Shown here in pieces: positions 42,751 through 51,959 of a stretch of 64,000 bases of DNA. The DNA lies in the NCBI GenBank assembly GCA_045563675.1, contig JBJLIX010000001.1, positions 860,064 to 924,063 of the forward strand, read 5' to 3'. This DNA is from AEGEAN-183 sp045563675 (GTDB lineage Bacteria > Pseudomonadota > Gammaproteobacteria > Magnimaribacterales > Magnimaribacteraceae). The notes beneath the pieces are model-generated. The model was not told where the DNA came from. It saw nothing but the letters and a program-made list of their open reading frames with translations, and ran no database searches. A program made the translations under genes and the position numbers. The first letter of the stretch is position 1. Each line of letters starts with the position of its first letter.

Positions 42751-44654
42751 TGAGTGAATTATTAAAAAATGTCCTTATGTGGATCTTTATAGCAGTAACA
42801 ATGTTTACTGTCTTTAGCAATTTTTCTTCAACAAATCAAAAAGAAGTTATAAGTTATTCCGATTTTCTAGCACAAGTAGAAAGTGACCAAGTATTAAGTG
42901 TTCAATTTTTAAATGACAACTACACTATAAAAGGAACAACAGTTAACGGAACAGATTTTGAAACTGTAAAACCGCCTTTTCTCCAAGATAACTTAAGCGA
43001 AATTCTGAGAGACCATAGAGTTTCAGTGATTGGAGAAAAACCTGAGACACAATCAATTTTTAAGCAGCTTCTTGTAGCTAGTTTTCCTATCCTAATAATT
43101 CTTGCTGTGTTTATCTTCTTTATGAGACAGATGCAGGGTGGGATATCAGGAAAATCTGGACCAATGAGCTTTGGTAGAAGTAAAGCAAAAATGCTTGAGG
43201 GAGGAAAAGTTAAGACTAATTTTTCTGATGTTGCAGGGATTGAAGAAGCTAAGGAGGAAGTACAAGAGGTTGTAGATTTCCTCAGAGATCCCAGTAAGTT
43301 TCAAAAACTTGGAGGAAAAATACCCACAGGAATTTTAATGGTTGGTTCTCCTGGTACTGGTAAGACTTTACTTTCTAGAGCTATTGCAGGAGAAGCGCAA
43401 GTTCCATTTTTTACTATCTCAGGATCAGATTTTGTAGAAATGTTCGTTGGGGTTGGTGCTTCAAGAGTTAGGGATATGTTTGAGCAAGCAAAAAGACAGT
43501 CACCATGTATAGTTTTCATTGATGAAATTGATGCAGTTGGAAGGCACAGAGGAGCCGGCTTAGGTGGCGGACATGACGAAAGAGAACAAACTCTTAACCA
43601 GTTACTAGTAGAAATGGATGGATTCGAACAAAATGAAGGTATCATTATTATTGCAGCAACAAACAGACCAGATGTTTTAGACCCAGCTCTTTTAAGGCCT
43701 GGAAGATTTGATAGACAAATAGTAGTTCCTCTTCCAGATATCAGAGGAAGAGAACAAATTCTCAAAGTTCATATGAAGAAAGTACCATTAGGTGAAGATG
43801 TTGATGCTTCGGTAATCGCAAGAGGAACGCCTGGCTTTTCAGGCGCCGATTTAGCAAATTTAGTCAATGAAGCAGCATTACTTTCAGCCAGAGCAGGAAA
43901 AAAACTTGTAGGTATGGAGCAAATGGATTTTGCTAAGGATAAGGTGATGATGGGAACTGAAAGACGCTCTATGGTAATGTCTGAAGAAGAAAAACTAAAA
44001 ACTGCTTATCACGAATCAGGACATGCAATTGTAGGGAGGTCTTTAGAAGGGCATGACCCTATTTATAAGGTAACTGTTATTCCTAGAGGGAGGGCATTGG
44101 GAGTTACTGTTTTTCTTCCTGAAGAAGATAAGTATAGTTATAGTCGCCAATCTCTTTTAGACAGAATTTGTGGACTTTATGGAGGAAGAATAGCGGAAGA
44201 GCTAGTTTATGGTAAGGGAGGTATAACAACTGGTGCCTCTAATGATATAGAAAAAGCAACAGAACTTGCTAGAAATATGGTTACTAGATGGGGACTCTCA
44301 GATGAACTAGGTCCAATGAGATATGGTGATGATACTGATGAACCATTTTTAGGAAGATCAGTTGGGAGTAGTAAGCAAGATGTATCTGATGAAACTGCTT
44401 TCAAAATTGATAAAGAAGTTAAATCTATTCTCTCTGAGTGTTATCAGAAGTCAACTGAGATTCTAGAAGAAAATATAGATAAGCTCCATTCCATGGCTAA
44501 GTCATTAATAGAATATGAGACTTTAGATTCTAACCAAATAGACGACATCATGGCAGGTGGAAAGCCTAGGTCTAATGCAACAGAAGAGAAGAAACAAGAT
44601 AAGAAAGACGATAAAAAGGATTCTTCTGTTGGAGATCCTGCTGAGCAGAATTAG
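42750..44654 (+). CDS. ftsH: FtsH ATP-dependent membrane zinc protease
   Basis: Hexameric AAA+ protease of the inner membrane; in E. coli it degrades LpxC, sigma-32 and misassembled membrane proteins. Two N-terminal helices (about 5-22 and 100-122) flank a periplasmic domain. Walker A is GSPGTGKT, Walker B IVFIDEIDAVG, the second region of homology ATNRPDVLDPALLRPGRFDR, and the zinc site HESGH. The Lys/Asp-rich tail is low complexity. The length of 634 aa is normal. glmM follows after 12 nt, with no folP between. Confidence 0.97.
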   Translation: MSELLKNVLMWIFIAVTMFTVFSNFSSTNQKEVISYSDFLAQVESDQVLSVQFLNDNYTIKGTTVNGTDFETVKPPFLQDNLSEILRDHRVSVIGEKPETQSIFKQLLVASFPILIILAVFIFFMRQMQGGISGKSGPMSFGRSKAKMLEGGKVKTNFSDVAGIEEAKEEVQEVVDFLRDPSKFQKLGGKIPTGILMVGSPGTGKTLLSRAIAGEAQVPFFTISGSDFVEMFVGVGASRVRDMFEQAKRQSPCIVFIDEIDAVGRHRGAGLGGGHDEREQTLNQLLVEMDGFEQNEGIIIIAATNRPDVLDPALLRPGRFDRQIVVPLPDIRGREQILKVHMKKVPLGEDVDASVIARGTPGFSGADLANLVNEAALLSARAGKKLVGMEQMDFAKDKVMMGTERRSMVMSEEEKLKTAYHESGHAIVGRSLEGHDPIYKVTVIPRGRALGVTVFLPEEDKYSYSRQSLLDRICGLYGGRIAEELVYGKGGITTGASNDIEKATELARNMVTRWGLSDELGPMRYGDDTDEPFLGRSVGSSKQDVSDETAFKIDKEVKSILSECYQKSTEILEENIDKLHSMAKSLIEYETLDSNQIDDIMAGGKPRSNATEEKKQDKKDDKKDSSVGDPAEQN

Positions 44655-44666
44655 AAATCTCTCTCG

Positions 44667-46028
44667 ATGAAGCCTATAAACTTACCTGATTACTTTCCAT
44701 CAAGTTGGAAATTTGGTACAGATGGAATTAGAGGTCCAGTCGAAACAAACATGCACCCCCTTTTCATTGTTAAATTAGGATGGTCAGTTGGAAAAGTCCT
44801 CAAAGAGAAAGGTATAGATAGTGTAATTATTGGTAAGGACACTAGGATTTCAGGTTACATGATAGAGTCTTCTTTAGAGGCAGGTTTTATATCAGCAGGT
44901 ATGAATGTAACCCTTGTTGGACCTATGCCTACTCCTGGTATAGCTTTTCTTGCTAAGTCCACTAATCAAGCTGGAGCTGTTATAAGTGCTTCTCATAATA
45001 CCTTTCAAGATAATGGAATTAAATTTTTTACAAATGAGGGGTTTAAGTTTAATTATGAATTAGAAAGAAAGATCGAAGATACTTTGCTAGAAAGAAGCAA
45101 CGTAGTTAGATCTGAAGATCTAGGTAAGGCCTCTAGACTGAATGATGCTCAAGAAAGATACATAGATTTTTGTAGTTCTTGTTCTCCCAATTTAGATCTT
45201 TCAGGCTTAAAGCTAATAGTAGATTGTGCTAATGGAGCTAACTATTCTATAGCTCCTAAGGTTTTCGAAAAGTTGGGAGCAGATGTAATTGAAATAGGTA
45301 CAACCCCCAATGGAGTAAATATTAATAAAGATTGCGGTTCCACCAATCCAGAGTTTCTTAAAAAAGAAGTTCTAGACAAAAAAGCAGACTTGGGAATAGC
45401 TTTTGATGGAGATGGAGACCGGTTATTATTTGTAGATAAGAAAGGAAATGACCTTGATGGTGATGATCTTCTTTATACTTTAGTTTCAAGGTCTATTAAG
45501 CAGCCTAATAAAGGAGCATTGTCAGGAGTAGTTGGAACTTTAATGACTAATAAAGCTTTAGAAGACTTTCTAGTAAAAGAAGAAATAGAATTTTTTAGAG
45601 CCGATGTTGGAGATAAATATGTTCTAAAAGAATTACAAGAAAGAAAATGGGTTTTAGGCGGTGAACCGTCAGGGCATATTATCTGCCTAGACTCTACTAC
45701 CACAGGCGATGCTTTAATAGCTTCTTTAAAGATTCTAGATTCTATTAAAGAAATAAATTTTGAAATAAGTGAAGCATTAGCTAATTTCAAGAAATTTCCT
45801 CAAGAGTCAGTAAGTTTTAAAGTATCAGACCCTAATTCTGTAATTATGGATACGAGTATTAGGTCTAAAGTCTCTAAACTAGAGACAAAACTTGGATCTG
45901 ATGGGAGAGTTCTAATAAGACCATCTGGAACAGAAGATCTTATTAGGGTTATGGTTGAAGCAAAATCTAAGAACTTAGCAAAAGACCTAGCAAAAGAATT
46001 AGCTGACTATATTCTAAAGGCAGCATAA
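44667..46028 (+). CDS. glmM: Phosphoglucosamine mutase GlmM
   Basis: Interconverts glucosamine-6-P and glucosamine-1-P for UDP-GlcNAc, the precursor of peptidoglycan and lipid A. The start FGTDGIRGPVE, the phosphoserine loop AGAVISASHNTFQDNGIK, the metal loop FDGDGDR, and the C-terminal RPSGTEDLIRVMVEA are all intact. The length is 453 aa. In most Gammaproteobacteria folP lies directly upstream; here ftsH does. Confidence 0.97.
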   Translation: MKPINLPDYFPSSWKFGTDGIRGPVETNMHPLFIVKLGWSVGKVLKEKGIDSVIIGKDTRISGYMIESSLEAGFISAGMNVTLVGPMPTPGIAFLAKSTNQAGAVISASHNTFQDNGIKFFTNEGFKFNYELERKIEDTLLERSNVVRSEDLGKASRLNDAQERYIDFCSSCSPNLDLSGLKLIVDCANGANYSIAPKVFEKLGADVIEIGTTPNGVNINKDCGSTNPEFLKKEVLDKKADLGIAFDGDGDRLLFVDKKGNDLDGDDLLYTLVSRSIKQPNKGALSGVVGTLMTNKALEDFLVKEEIEFFRADVGDKYVLKELQERKWVLGGEPSGHIICLDSTTTGDALIASLKILDSIKEINFEISEALANFKKFPQESVSFKVSDPNSVIMDTSIRSKVSKLETKLGSDGRVLIRPSGTEDLIRVMVEAKSKNLAKDLAKELADYILKAA

Positions 46029-46035
46029 AAATTAA

Positions 46036-46764
46036 ATGTTCATAGCTAATTGGAAAATGAATGGTTCTGAAGCCATGCTTAAGGTATGGCTGGCTGAAAT
46101 TAAAGAAAATTTGAATCAGGATTCAAGGAGCTCTTGTATTTTATGTCCTCCAGTTTGTTTTATATCTCAAGCTTCAAAAATTATACAAAGAGATGATTTG
46201 GGTTTGGCTATAGGAGCGCAAGATGTAGACCCTGAAATTCATTCTGCTCTTACAGGTGGAATAAGTGGCTCCATGCTCAAGGATCTAGGTTCCGAATATG
46301 TAATTGTTGGTCATTCAGAAAGAAGGGTTAATCTTAATGAAAGTTCTTCTCTACTAAAAAGTAAGTTAGAAGCAGCAAAAATATCGGGTTTAAAAGTTAT
46401 ATTTTGCATAGGGGAGTCCTTAGAAGAAAAAGAAGCAGGTAAATCCTTTGAAGTTTTAGAAAACCAATTGAAAGTCTATAATTCTTTAACAAATTTAGAA
46501 TCAATAATAGCTTATGAACCTGTTTGGGCTATTGGAACAGGAAAAGTAGCTGAAATAAGCTATATTTCAGAGATGCATAACTTCATAATAGAGAAAACAA
46601 AAGAGCTAAATATAAATTTAATCAGTTTAGCTTATGGAGGTAGTGTAAACTCTTCTTCTTCTAAAGAAATCTTGTCATTAGAAGAGGTAAATGGTTTATT
46701 AATTGGAGGAGCCTCGTTAGAAGCTAAAGAATTTAGTAAAATTGTTAATTCTATAGAAAATTAA
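46036..46764 (+). CDS. tpiA: Triosephosphate isomerase
   Basis: Interconverts dihydroxyacetone phosphate and glyceraldehyde 3-phosphate. The active-site Lys is in the N-terminal IANWKMNGS, the His in VIVGHSERR, and the catalytic Glu in AYEPVWAIGTGK; the phosphate-binding LAYGGSVN and LIGGASL follow. The length of 242 aa compares with 255 in E. coli. The glmM-tpiA-secG order is as in Pseudomonas. Confidence 0.96.
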   Translation: MFIANWKMNGSEAMLKVWLAEIKENLNQDSRSSCILCPPVCFISQASKIIQRDDLGLAIGAQDVDPEIHSALTGGISGSMLKDLGSEYVIVGHSERRVNLNESSSLLKSKLEAAKISGLKVIFCIGESLEEKEAGKSFEVLENQLKVYNSLTNLESIIAYEPVWAIGTGKVAEISYISEMHNFIIEKTKELNINLISLAYGGSVNSSSSKEILSLEEVNGLLIGGASLEAKEFSKIVNSIEN

Positions 46765-46772
46765 ATTTCATT

Positions 46773-47078
46773 ATGTCTACTATTTTTATTTTTATTTATG
46801 TAATCCTCTGTATTTCATTAATTGCATTAATTCTTCTACAGCAAGGGAAGGGCTCAGATATAGGTAGCGCTTTTGGAGGAGGTTCAAGCAATACCATGTT
46901 TGGACCCAATAGTTCGTTAAGCCCGCTTGCAAAAATTACTTCTGTTTTAGCTTTAATATTCCTGGTTTTAAGCTTTTATTTAACTTATCAGTCCAGATAT
47001 GTTGATAATGGCCTAGCGCTTGAAGGCCAACTTATTGAAATAGAAGAAGGTGTCTTACCTGATACTTTACCTGAATAA
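46773..47078 (+). CDS. secG: Preprotein translocase subunit SecG
   Basis: Small inner-membrane component of SecYEG. Two hydrophobic helices (about 3-23 and 52-70) flank the conserved cytoplasmic loop LLQQGKGSDIGSAFGGGSSN with TMFG. The 101 aa match the usual size. It is followed directly by tRNA-Leu(GAG), the same neighbour as in E. coli (leuU) and Pseudomonas. Confidence 0.94.
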   Translation: MSTIFIFIYVILCISLIALILLQQGKGSDIGSAFGGGSSNTMFGPNSSLSPLAKITSVLALIFLVLSFYLTYQSRYVDNGLALEGQLIEIEEGVLPDTLPE

Positions 47079-47092
47079 ATTTTTTGAAGATT

Positions 47093-47179
47093 GCCGAAGT
47101 GGTGGAACTGGTAGACACGCTACCTTGAGGGGGTAGTGGGCTTATGCCCGTGGAGGTTCGAATCCTCTCTTCGGCACCA
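47093..47179 (+). tRNA. leuU: tRNA-Leu (anticodon GAG)
   Basis: An 87-nt gene with acceptor stem GCCGAAG/CTTCGGC, anticodon stem CTACC/GGTAG around loop TTGAGGG (anticodon GAG), a long class II variable arm (TGGGCTTATGCCCG), and T-arm GGAGGTTCGAATCCTC. The 3' CCA is encoded. It begins 15 nt after the secG stop and is probably processed from the same transcript. It reads CUC and CUU codons. Confidence 0.97.
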
Positions 47180-47227
47180 ATTACCTTGACCGTCTTCACT
47201 GGTAGACCTATACTTCGCCAGCTTTGA

Positions 47228-47304
<77 letters not shown>

Positions 47305-47308
47305 ATAT

Positions 47309-47331
47309 AAAAGCCCTTTAAGGGCTTTTTT
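47309..47331 (+). terminator. Intrinsic terminator between tRNA-fMet and rimP
   Basis: AAGCCC and GGGCTT form a 6-bp stem (loop TTTAA) followed by a T-run. It lies 5 nt after the tRNA and 15 nt before the rimP ATG, leaving no room for a promoter behind it. rimP-nusA-infB must therefore depend on read-through, as is known for E. coli metY-nusA. Confidence 0.8.
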
Positions 47332-47345
47332 GTTAGGAAAAAAAT

Positions 47346-47804
47346 ATGGATAAACAGCACATAGAAGGCCTAATAAAAGAAGATATTAAATCTTTGGGTT
47401 GTGATATCTGGGGCTTAGAGCTTATAGGAACAACCAGAAACCCAAGACTACGTGTCTTTATTGATAACAAAGAAGGTATAACCATAGAGGATTGTGAGAA
47501 AGTAAGTAAACACATTTCTAAGCTATTAGAAATAAATCAACTTAGTGACTTCTCATTAGAAGTTTCGTCTCCAGGACTAGAAAGAAAATTTTTTAAAAAA
47601 GATCAATATGTTAGGTACTTAGGCTCTAATATTAAGATTAGATATAAAGGAGAAGAAGAAAGGTATATAACAACCAATGGTGTTTTGAATAAAGTTACAG
47701 AAGAAGGGTTATTTATAGAGTCCATTAAAGAAGATTTATTTATTGGTTTTAATAATATTGAAAAAGCAAATCTATTATTTACAGAGGTGAGAGATGCAAA
47801 ATGA
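47346..47804 (+). CDS. rimP: Ribosome maturation factor RimP
   Basis: Assembly factor for the 30S subunit. It shows the DUF150/RimP pattern: an N-terminal alpha-beta domain with GCDIWGLELIGTTRNPRLRVFID, the CEKVSKHISKLLEI helix, and the SLEVSSPGLER block. A C-terminal SH3-like barrel follows (about 85-152). The length of 152 aa compares with 150 in E. coli. It overlaps nusA by 11 nt, supporting co-translation. Confidence 0.94.
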   Translation: MDKQHIEGLIKEDIKSLGCDIWGLELIGTTRNPRLRVFIDNKEGITIEDCEKVSKHISKLLEINQLSDFSLEVSSPGLERKFFKKDQYVRYLGSNIKIRYKGEEERYITTNGVLNKVTEEGLFIESIKEDLFIGFNNIEKANLLFTEVRDAK

Positions 47805-49275
47805 GATTTTATTAGTAGCTGAATCAGTTTCAGGTGAAAAAGGATTGTCCAAGGACATTATATTTGAGGCCATAGAATCAGCTCTAGCTACTGCTACAAA
47901 GAGAAGGTACCCTGAACCTTCTAATATTTTAGTAAATATTGATCAATCAACAGGAGAATATGAAACTTTCAGGTTTTGGGAAGTTGTTGAAGAAGAAGAG
48001 TTTGAAGACCCAGGAATGCATTTATTATTAGAAGAAGCAAAGGATAAGGATCCAAGTCTAGAATTGGGATCTACAATAGAAGAAAAGATAGACAATGTTG
48101 AGTTTGGAAGAATAGCAGCTCAAGCAGCAAAACAAGTTATAGTTCAAAAGGTCAGAGAAGCAGAAAGGGCTAAGATAGTTGATCAGTACAGGTCTTTTCT
48201 AGGTGAACTGGTAAACGGTACAGTAAAAAAAGTTACTAGAGAATTTCTTATAGTGGATTTAGGCGATGGAGCAGAGGCCATACTTCCCAGGAATGAATTG
48301 GTGCCTAGTGAGGTTTATAGAATAGGTGACAGATTGAGAGCAGTTTTGAGAGAAGAAGAAAGAGAAAACAGAGGATCTCAATTGGCTTTAAGCCGTCGAT
48401 GCCCTGAGATGGTTGGAGAGTTGTTTAGACTTGAAGTTCCTGAAATAGCTGAGCAGGTAATAGAAATTAAAGCCATAGCAAGAGACGCGGGATCTAGAAC
48501 AAAGCTAGCTGTTAAGACAAATGACAATAGGATAGATCCTGTTGGTGCATGTGTTGGTATGAGAGGTTCGCGAGTGCAAGCTGTTTCTAATGAACTGGGC
48601 AATGAAAGGTTAGATATAGTTATTTGGGACGATGACCCAGCTCAACTTCTGATAAATGCAATGGGGTCAGCAGAAATAGATTCAATTGTTCTCGATGAAG
48701 TGAAGCAAGTTATGGAAGTAGTTGTAGAAAAAGAATCTTTAGCCCAAGCTATTGGGAGGAGTGGTCAAAATGTTAGGCTGTGTAGTCAATTGACAGGTTG
48801 GAAACTGAATGTTGTCGATAAAGAACTGGCCGATCAACAAGGGCAGGCAGGTCTTGCTTCGTCTGAGATATTAATAAAATATCTTGATGTAGATGCAGAT
48901 TTAGCTGAAGTGCTTACAGGGGAAGGTTATGTTTCCTTGGACTCTATCTCTACAGCTGAAGAATCTGATTTAGCAGCAATAGAAGGGTTTGATGAGGAAA
49001 TGGCTGTATTGTTAATTAATAGAGCCAAAGAAGCATTGTTAACGTTAGCTATGGAAATTTCTACTGAAGATCAAAATGATCAAACAGATCTCCTGTTAGT
49101 TGAAGGAGTTGATATGTCTTTGGCTTTAGAATTAAATCAAAAAGGAATAAAAACTAGAGATGATCTAGCTGAGTTATCAACTGAAGAGTTGTGCGAGCTA
49201 ATTACAATGGAAGCGGAGCCTGCTGGTGAGTTGATTATGAAAGCTAGAGAACATTGGTTCACAGAAGATACATAA
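47794..49275 (+). CDS. nusA: Transcription termination/antitermination factor NusA
   Basis: RNA polymerase-binding factor for pausing, termination and antitermination. An N-terminal polymerase-binding domain (1-125), an S1 domain (NGTVKKVTREFLIVDLGDGAEA), and KH domains (GMRGSRVQAVSNELGNERLD and the QAIGRSGQNVRL region) are present. Two C-terminal acidic helix-hairpin-helix repeats (about 363-425 and 432-493) follow, the gammaproteobacterial layout. The length of 493 aa is normal. Confidence 0.97.
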   Translation: MQNEILLVAESVSGEKGLSKDIIFEAIESALATATKRRYPEPSNILVNIDQSTGEYETFRFWEVVEEEEFEDPGMHLLLEEAKDKDPSLELGSTIEEKIDNVEFGRIAAQAAKQVIVQKVREAERAKIVDQYRSFLGELVNGTVKKVTREFLIVDLGDGAEAILPRNELVPSEVYRIGDRLRAVLREEERENRGSQLALSRRCPEMVGELFRLEVPEIAEQVIEIKAIARDAGSRTKLAVKTNDNRIDPVGACVGMRGSRVQAVSNELGNERLDIVIWDDDPAQLLINAMGSAEIDSIVLDEVKQVMEVVVEKESLAQAIGRSGQNVRLCSQLTGWKLNVVDKELADQQGQAGLASSEILIKYLDVDADLAEVLTGEGYVSLDSISTAEESDLAAIEGFDEEMAVLLINRAKEALLTLAMEISTEDQNDQTDLLLVEGVDMSLALELNQKGIKTRDDLAELSTEELCELITMEAEPAGELIMKAREHWFTEDT

Positions 49276-49281
49276 AAGAAG

Positions 49282-51645
49282 ATGCCTGAAATGACAGTAG
49301 AACAGTTAGCAAAGATAGTTGGGACACCTCCTGACAAGTTACTTCTGCAGATGAAAGAAGCAGGGCTAGGTCAATCTAAAAATAAAGATTTAGTTAGTGA
49401 TGATGATAAGAAAGTTCTACTTAATTTCTTAAAAGCACAACAAAATAAAGAATCTAAGACTATCTCTCTTAAGAAAAAGAAGCCAACAGAAGTTCAAGCT
49501 AAAGTTACTTCTATTGCTATTAAAAGGAAAAAGGTAAAGAAAGAATCTACTGATGGAGATCCTGAACAGGAAATAGACAGAATAGATTTTGACGAAATTG
49601 AGAAGAAGAGAGTTGAGGGTGAACAGTTTAGAAAATCAGAAGAAGAAAGAAAAAAGAAGGAAGCACAGAATAAAGTCTCAGTAAAAAGAAAAGTAAAGAG
49701 TTCTCAAGCTAAAATTACTAGAACCAAACCTTCAGAAGAATCTGAAAAGGTTACCCAAAAGAAAACAGCTGCAAAAGAAACAAAGAAAGTTCTTTCAAAA
49801 CAAGAACAGAAAGAGCTTGAAGGAGAAGAGTTTTTATCAAAAGAAGCTAATAAGATTTCTGAACACGGTTTCGAAAAACCAACTAAGTTTATCTCAAGAA
49901 AAGTTAGAATTTCTGAAGTTATAACAGTTAGTGATTTAGCTAAGGAGCTCTCAATTAAGGCTTCTGAAGTAGTTAAGAAGTTAATGGATATGGGTGTAAT
50001 GGCTACGTTAAATCAAAGTCTTGATCAAGATACAGCTATTTTGGTTACAGAAGAACTGGGCCATGAAGCAGAAGCAGTTCAAGAAGAGTTAGCAGAAGAT
50101 AAGCTTACAGAAATGGTTTCTTATGAAGGAGACGAAACATCTAGAGACCCAGTTGTTTCTGTATTAGGTCATGTTGACCATGGAAAAACCACTCTTTTAG
50201 ATTTTATAAGAAATAGCAATGTTGCTGGTGGAGAAGAGGGAGGTATAACTCAAAAAATAGGAGCATATCAAGCTAAAACTAAACACGGAGTAATGACTTT
50301 CATTGACACACCAGGTCATGCCGCCTTTAGTCAAGTTAGAGCAAGAGGAGCAAACTCAACGGATATTGTTATCTTAGTAGTAGCTGCAGATGATGGTCTG
50401 CAACCTCAAACAGATGAAGCAATAAGTCATGCAAAAGCAGCAGGCGTTTCAGTGATTGTAGCTGTTAATAAAATGGATACAGAAGGTGCAGATCCAGAGA
50501 AAGTAAAGAATGAACTATCTGCAAAGGAATTGGTACCAGAAGATTGGGGCGGTGACACACAGTTCATTAATATTTCTGCCCTGAAGGGAGATGGAATTGA
50601 TAGTTTATTGGAGGCAGTTTCTTTGGAGGCAGAGGTACTTGAATTAAAAGCGTTTAATGAAGGCCCAGCTCATGGAATAGTACTTGATTCAACAATAGTA
50701 AAGGGTCAGGGTGCAGTGGCTACTGTTCTTGTCCAAGAAGGTAACCTTAAAGTTGGAGATATGCTTCTTGTAGGTGAACAAACGAAAAAGATAAGAAGTC
50801 TAATGGATGAAAATAACTCTTCCCTGAAATCTGCGGGACCTTCTGTACCTGCATTAATAAGTGGACTGGACTCTCCTCCAGCAGCTGGACAGGAGTTTGT
50901 TGTTGTAACAAGTGAAAAAATGGCAAAGGATATTTCTTCGGAAAGATCAAAAAAAGCAAGAGAGAGTAGGTTGGCTAGGCAGCAAATAACTAATCTTGAA
51001 TCCCTTTTTGATTCAGGGAATTCTTCTAATGTTAATCTGAATATATTAATTAAAGCAGATACACATGGTTCCTTAGAGGCAATTATTGGTTCCTTGAAGA
51101 ATTTTGAATCTGATGAAGTTAAGATAAATGTTGTCCATGACTCTGTTGGAGGAATAAATGCCAATGATGTAAACCTGGCGATTACAACAAATTCCGTTAT
51201 CTTAGGCTTTAATGTCAGGGCTGATAATGCCTCTAAAAAATTAGCTGAAGAGGAGTCTATAGATATTACTTATCACAGTGTGATCTATGATCTTTTAGAT
51301 GGCATTAAAGAGATAATAGAGGGCCGACTAGAACCAGAGCTAAGAGAAGAAGTTTTAGGTACAGCCGAAGTTAAAGAAACCTTCAGGTCACCTAAGTTTG
51401 GTTTGATAGCAGGATCGATAGTGATTGAAGGAACAATAAGAAGAAGTAAATTTGTTAGAGTTATTAGAGATGACATTGTAATCTTTGAAGGCAAATTAGA
51501 CTCCTTAAGAAGATTTAAAGATGATGCTGCAGAAGTTCCTGCGGGTACTGAATGCGGTATAGGGATAGAGAACTATTCTGATGTCAATGTAGGCGATAAA
51601 ATAGAAGTATTCGATAAAAAAGAAATAAAAAGAACATTAAGTTAA
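49282..51645 (+). CDS. infB: Translation initiation factor IF-2
   Basis: GTPase that delivers fMet-tRNA to the ribosome; the initiator tRNA gene lies in the same cluster. An N-terminal IF2_N domain (about 1-52), a long charged Lys/Glu linker (about 55-200), and a second IF2_N-like domain precede the G domain. The G domain has GHVDHGKTT, DTPGHAAF and NKMD. Domains II-IV complete 787 aa. This is about 100 aa shorter than E. coli IF-2 (890 aa), mainly in the linker, in keeping with a streamlined genome. Confidence 0.97.
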   Translation: MPEMTVEQLAKIVGTPPDKLLLQMKEAGLGQSKNKDLVSDDDKKVLLNFLKAQQNKESKTISLKKKKPTEVQAKVTSIAIKRKKVKKESTDGDPEQEIDRIDFDEIEKKRVEGEQFRKSEEERKKKEAQNKVSVKRKVKSSQAKITRTKPSEESEKVTQKKTAAKETKKVLSKQEQKELEGEEFLSKEANKISEHGFEKPTKFISRKVRISEVITVSDLAKELSIKASEVVKKLMDMGVMATLNQSLDQDTAILVTEELGHEAEAVQEELAEDKLTEMVSYEGDETSRDPVVSVLGHVDHGKTTLLDFIRNSNVAGGEEGGITQKIGAYQAKTKHGVMTFIDTPGHAAFSQVRARGANSTDIVILVVAADDGLQPQTDEAISHAKAAGVSVIVAVNKMDTEGADPEKVKNELSAKELVPEDWGGDTQFINISALKGDGIDSLLEAVSLEAEVLELKAFNEGPAHGIVLDSTIVKGQGAVATVLVQEGNLKVGDMLLVGEQTKKIRSLMDENNSSLKSAGPSVPALISGLDSPPAAGQEFVVVTSEKMAKDISSERSKKARESRLARQQITNLESLFDSGNSSNVNLNILIKADTHGSLEAIIGSLKNFESDEVKINVVHDSVGGINANDVNLAITTNSVILGFNVRADNASKKLAEEESIDITYHSVIYDLLDGIKEIIEGRLEPELREEVLGTAEVKETFRSPKFGLIAGSIVIEGTIRRSKFVRVIRDDIVIFEGKLDSLRRFKDDAAEVPAGTECGIGIENYSDVNVGDKIEVFDKKEIKRTLS

Positions 51646-51959
51646 TGCGTTCTGAGGACTTCTCGCGTGCGGACCGCCTTTCAGATCTCTTGAGGTCAGA
51701 AATATCTCTCATACTAAGAGATGAAGTAAAGGACCCAAGGTTAGAAGGCTTAACAATTATCAAAGTTGACCTTTCCAAAGACATCAAGAAAGCCTATGTT
51801 TTTTTCTCCACTCTTAATAGTTTTAACGATAAAGAATTTTCTGAGATCGAGGATGGTTTACAAAAAGCTAAAGGTTTTATTAGATCGGCATTAGGAAGGA
51901 GAATTAAAATAAAACGTTTACCTGAATTAAGCTTTGAAAGAGATACTTTAAACCAATGA
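51645..51959 (+). CDS. rbfA: 30S ribosome-binding factor RbfA
   Basis: KH-fold 30S maturation factor. The N-terminal SRADRLSDLLRSEISLILRD, the LEGLTIIKVDLSKDIKKAYVFF core, and the RRIKIKRLPELSFERD end match the family. The length is 104 aa. The ATG overlaps the infB stop by one base, and its own stop overlaps the truB start by 4 nt, so infB-rbfA-truB are tightly coupled. Confidence 0.94.
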   Translation: MRSEDFSRADRLSDLLRSEISLILRDEVKDPRLEGLTIIKVDLSKDIKKAYVFFSTLNSFNDKEFSEIEDGLQKAKGFIRSALGRRIKIKRLPELSFERDTLNQ

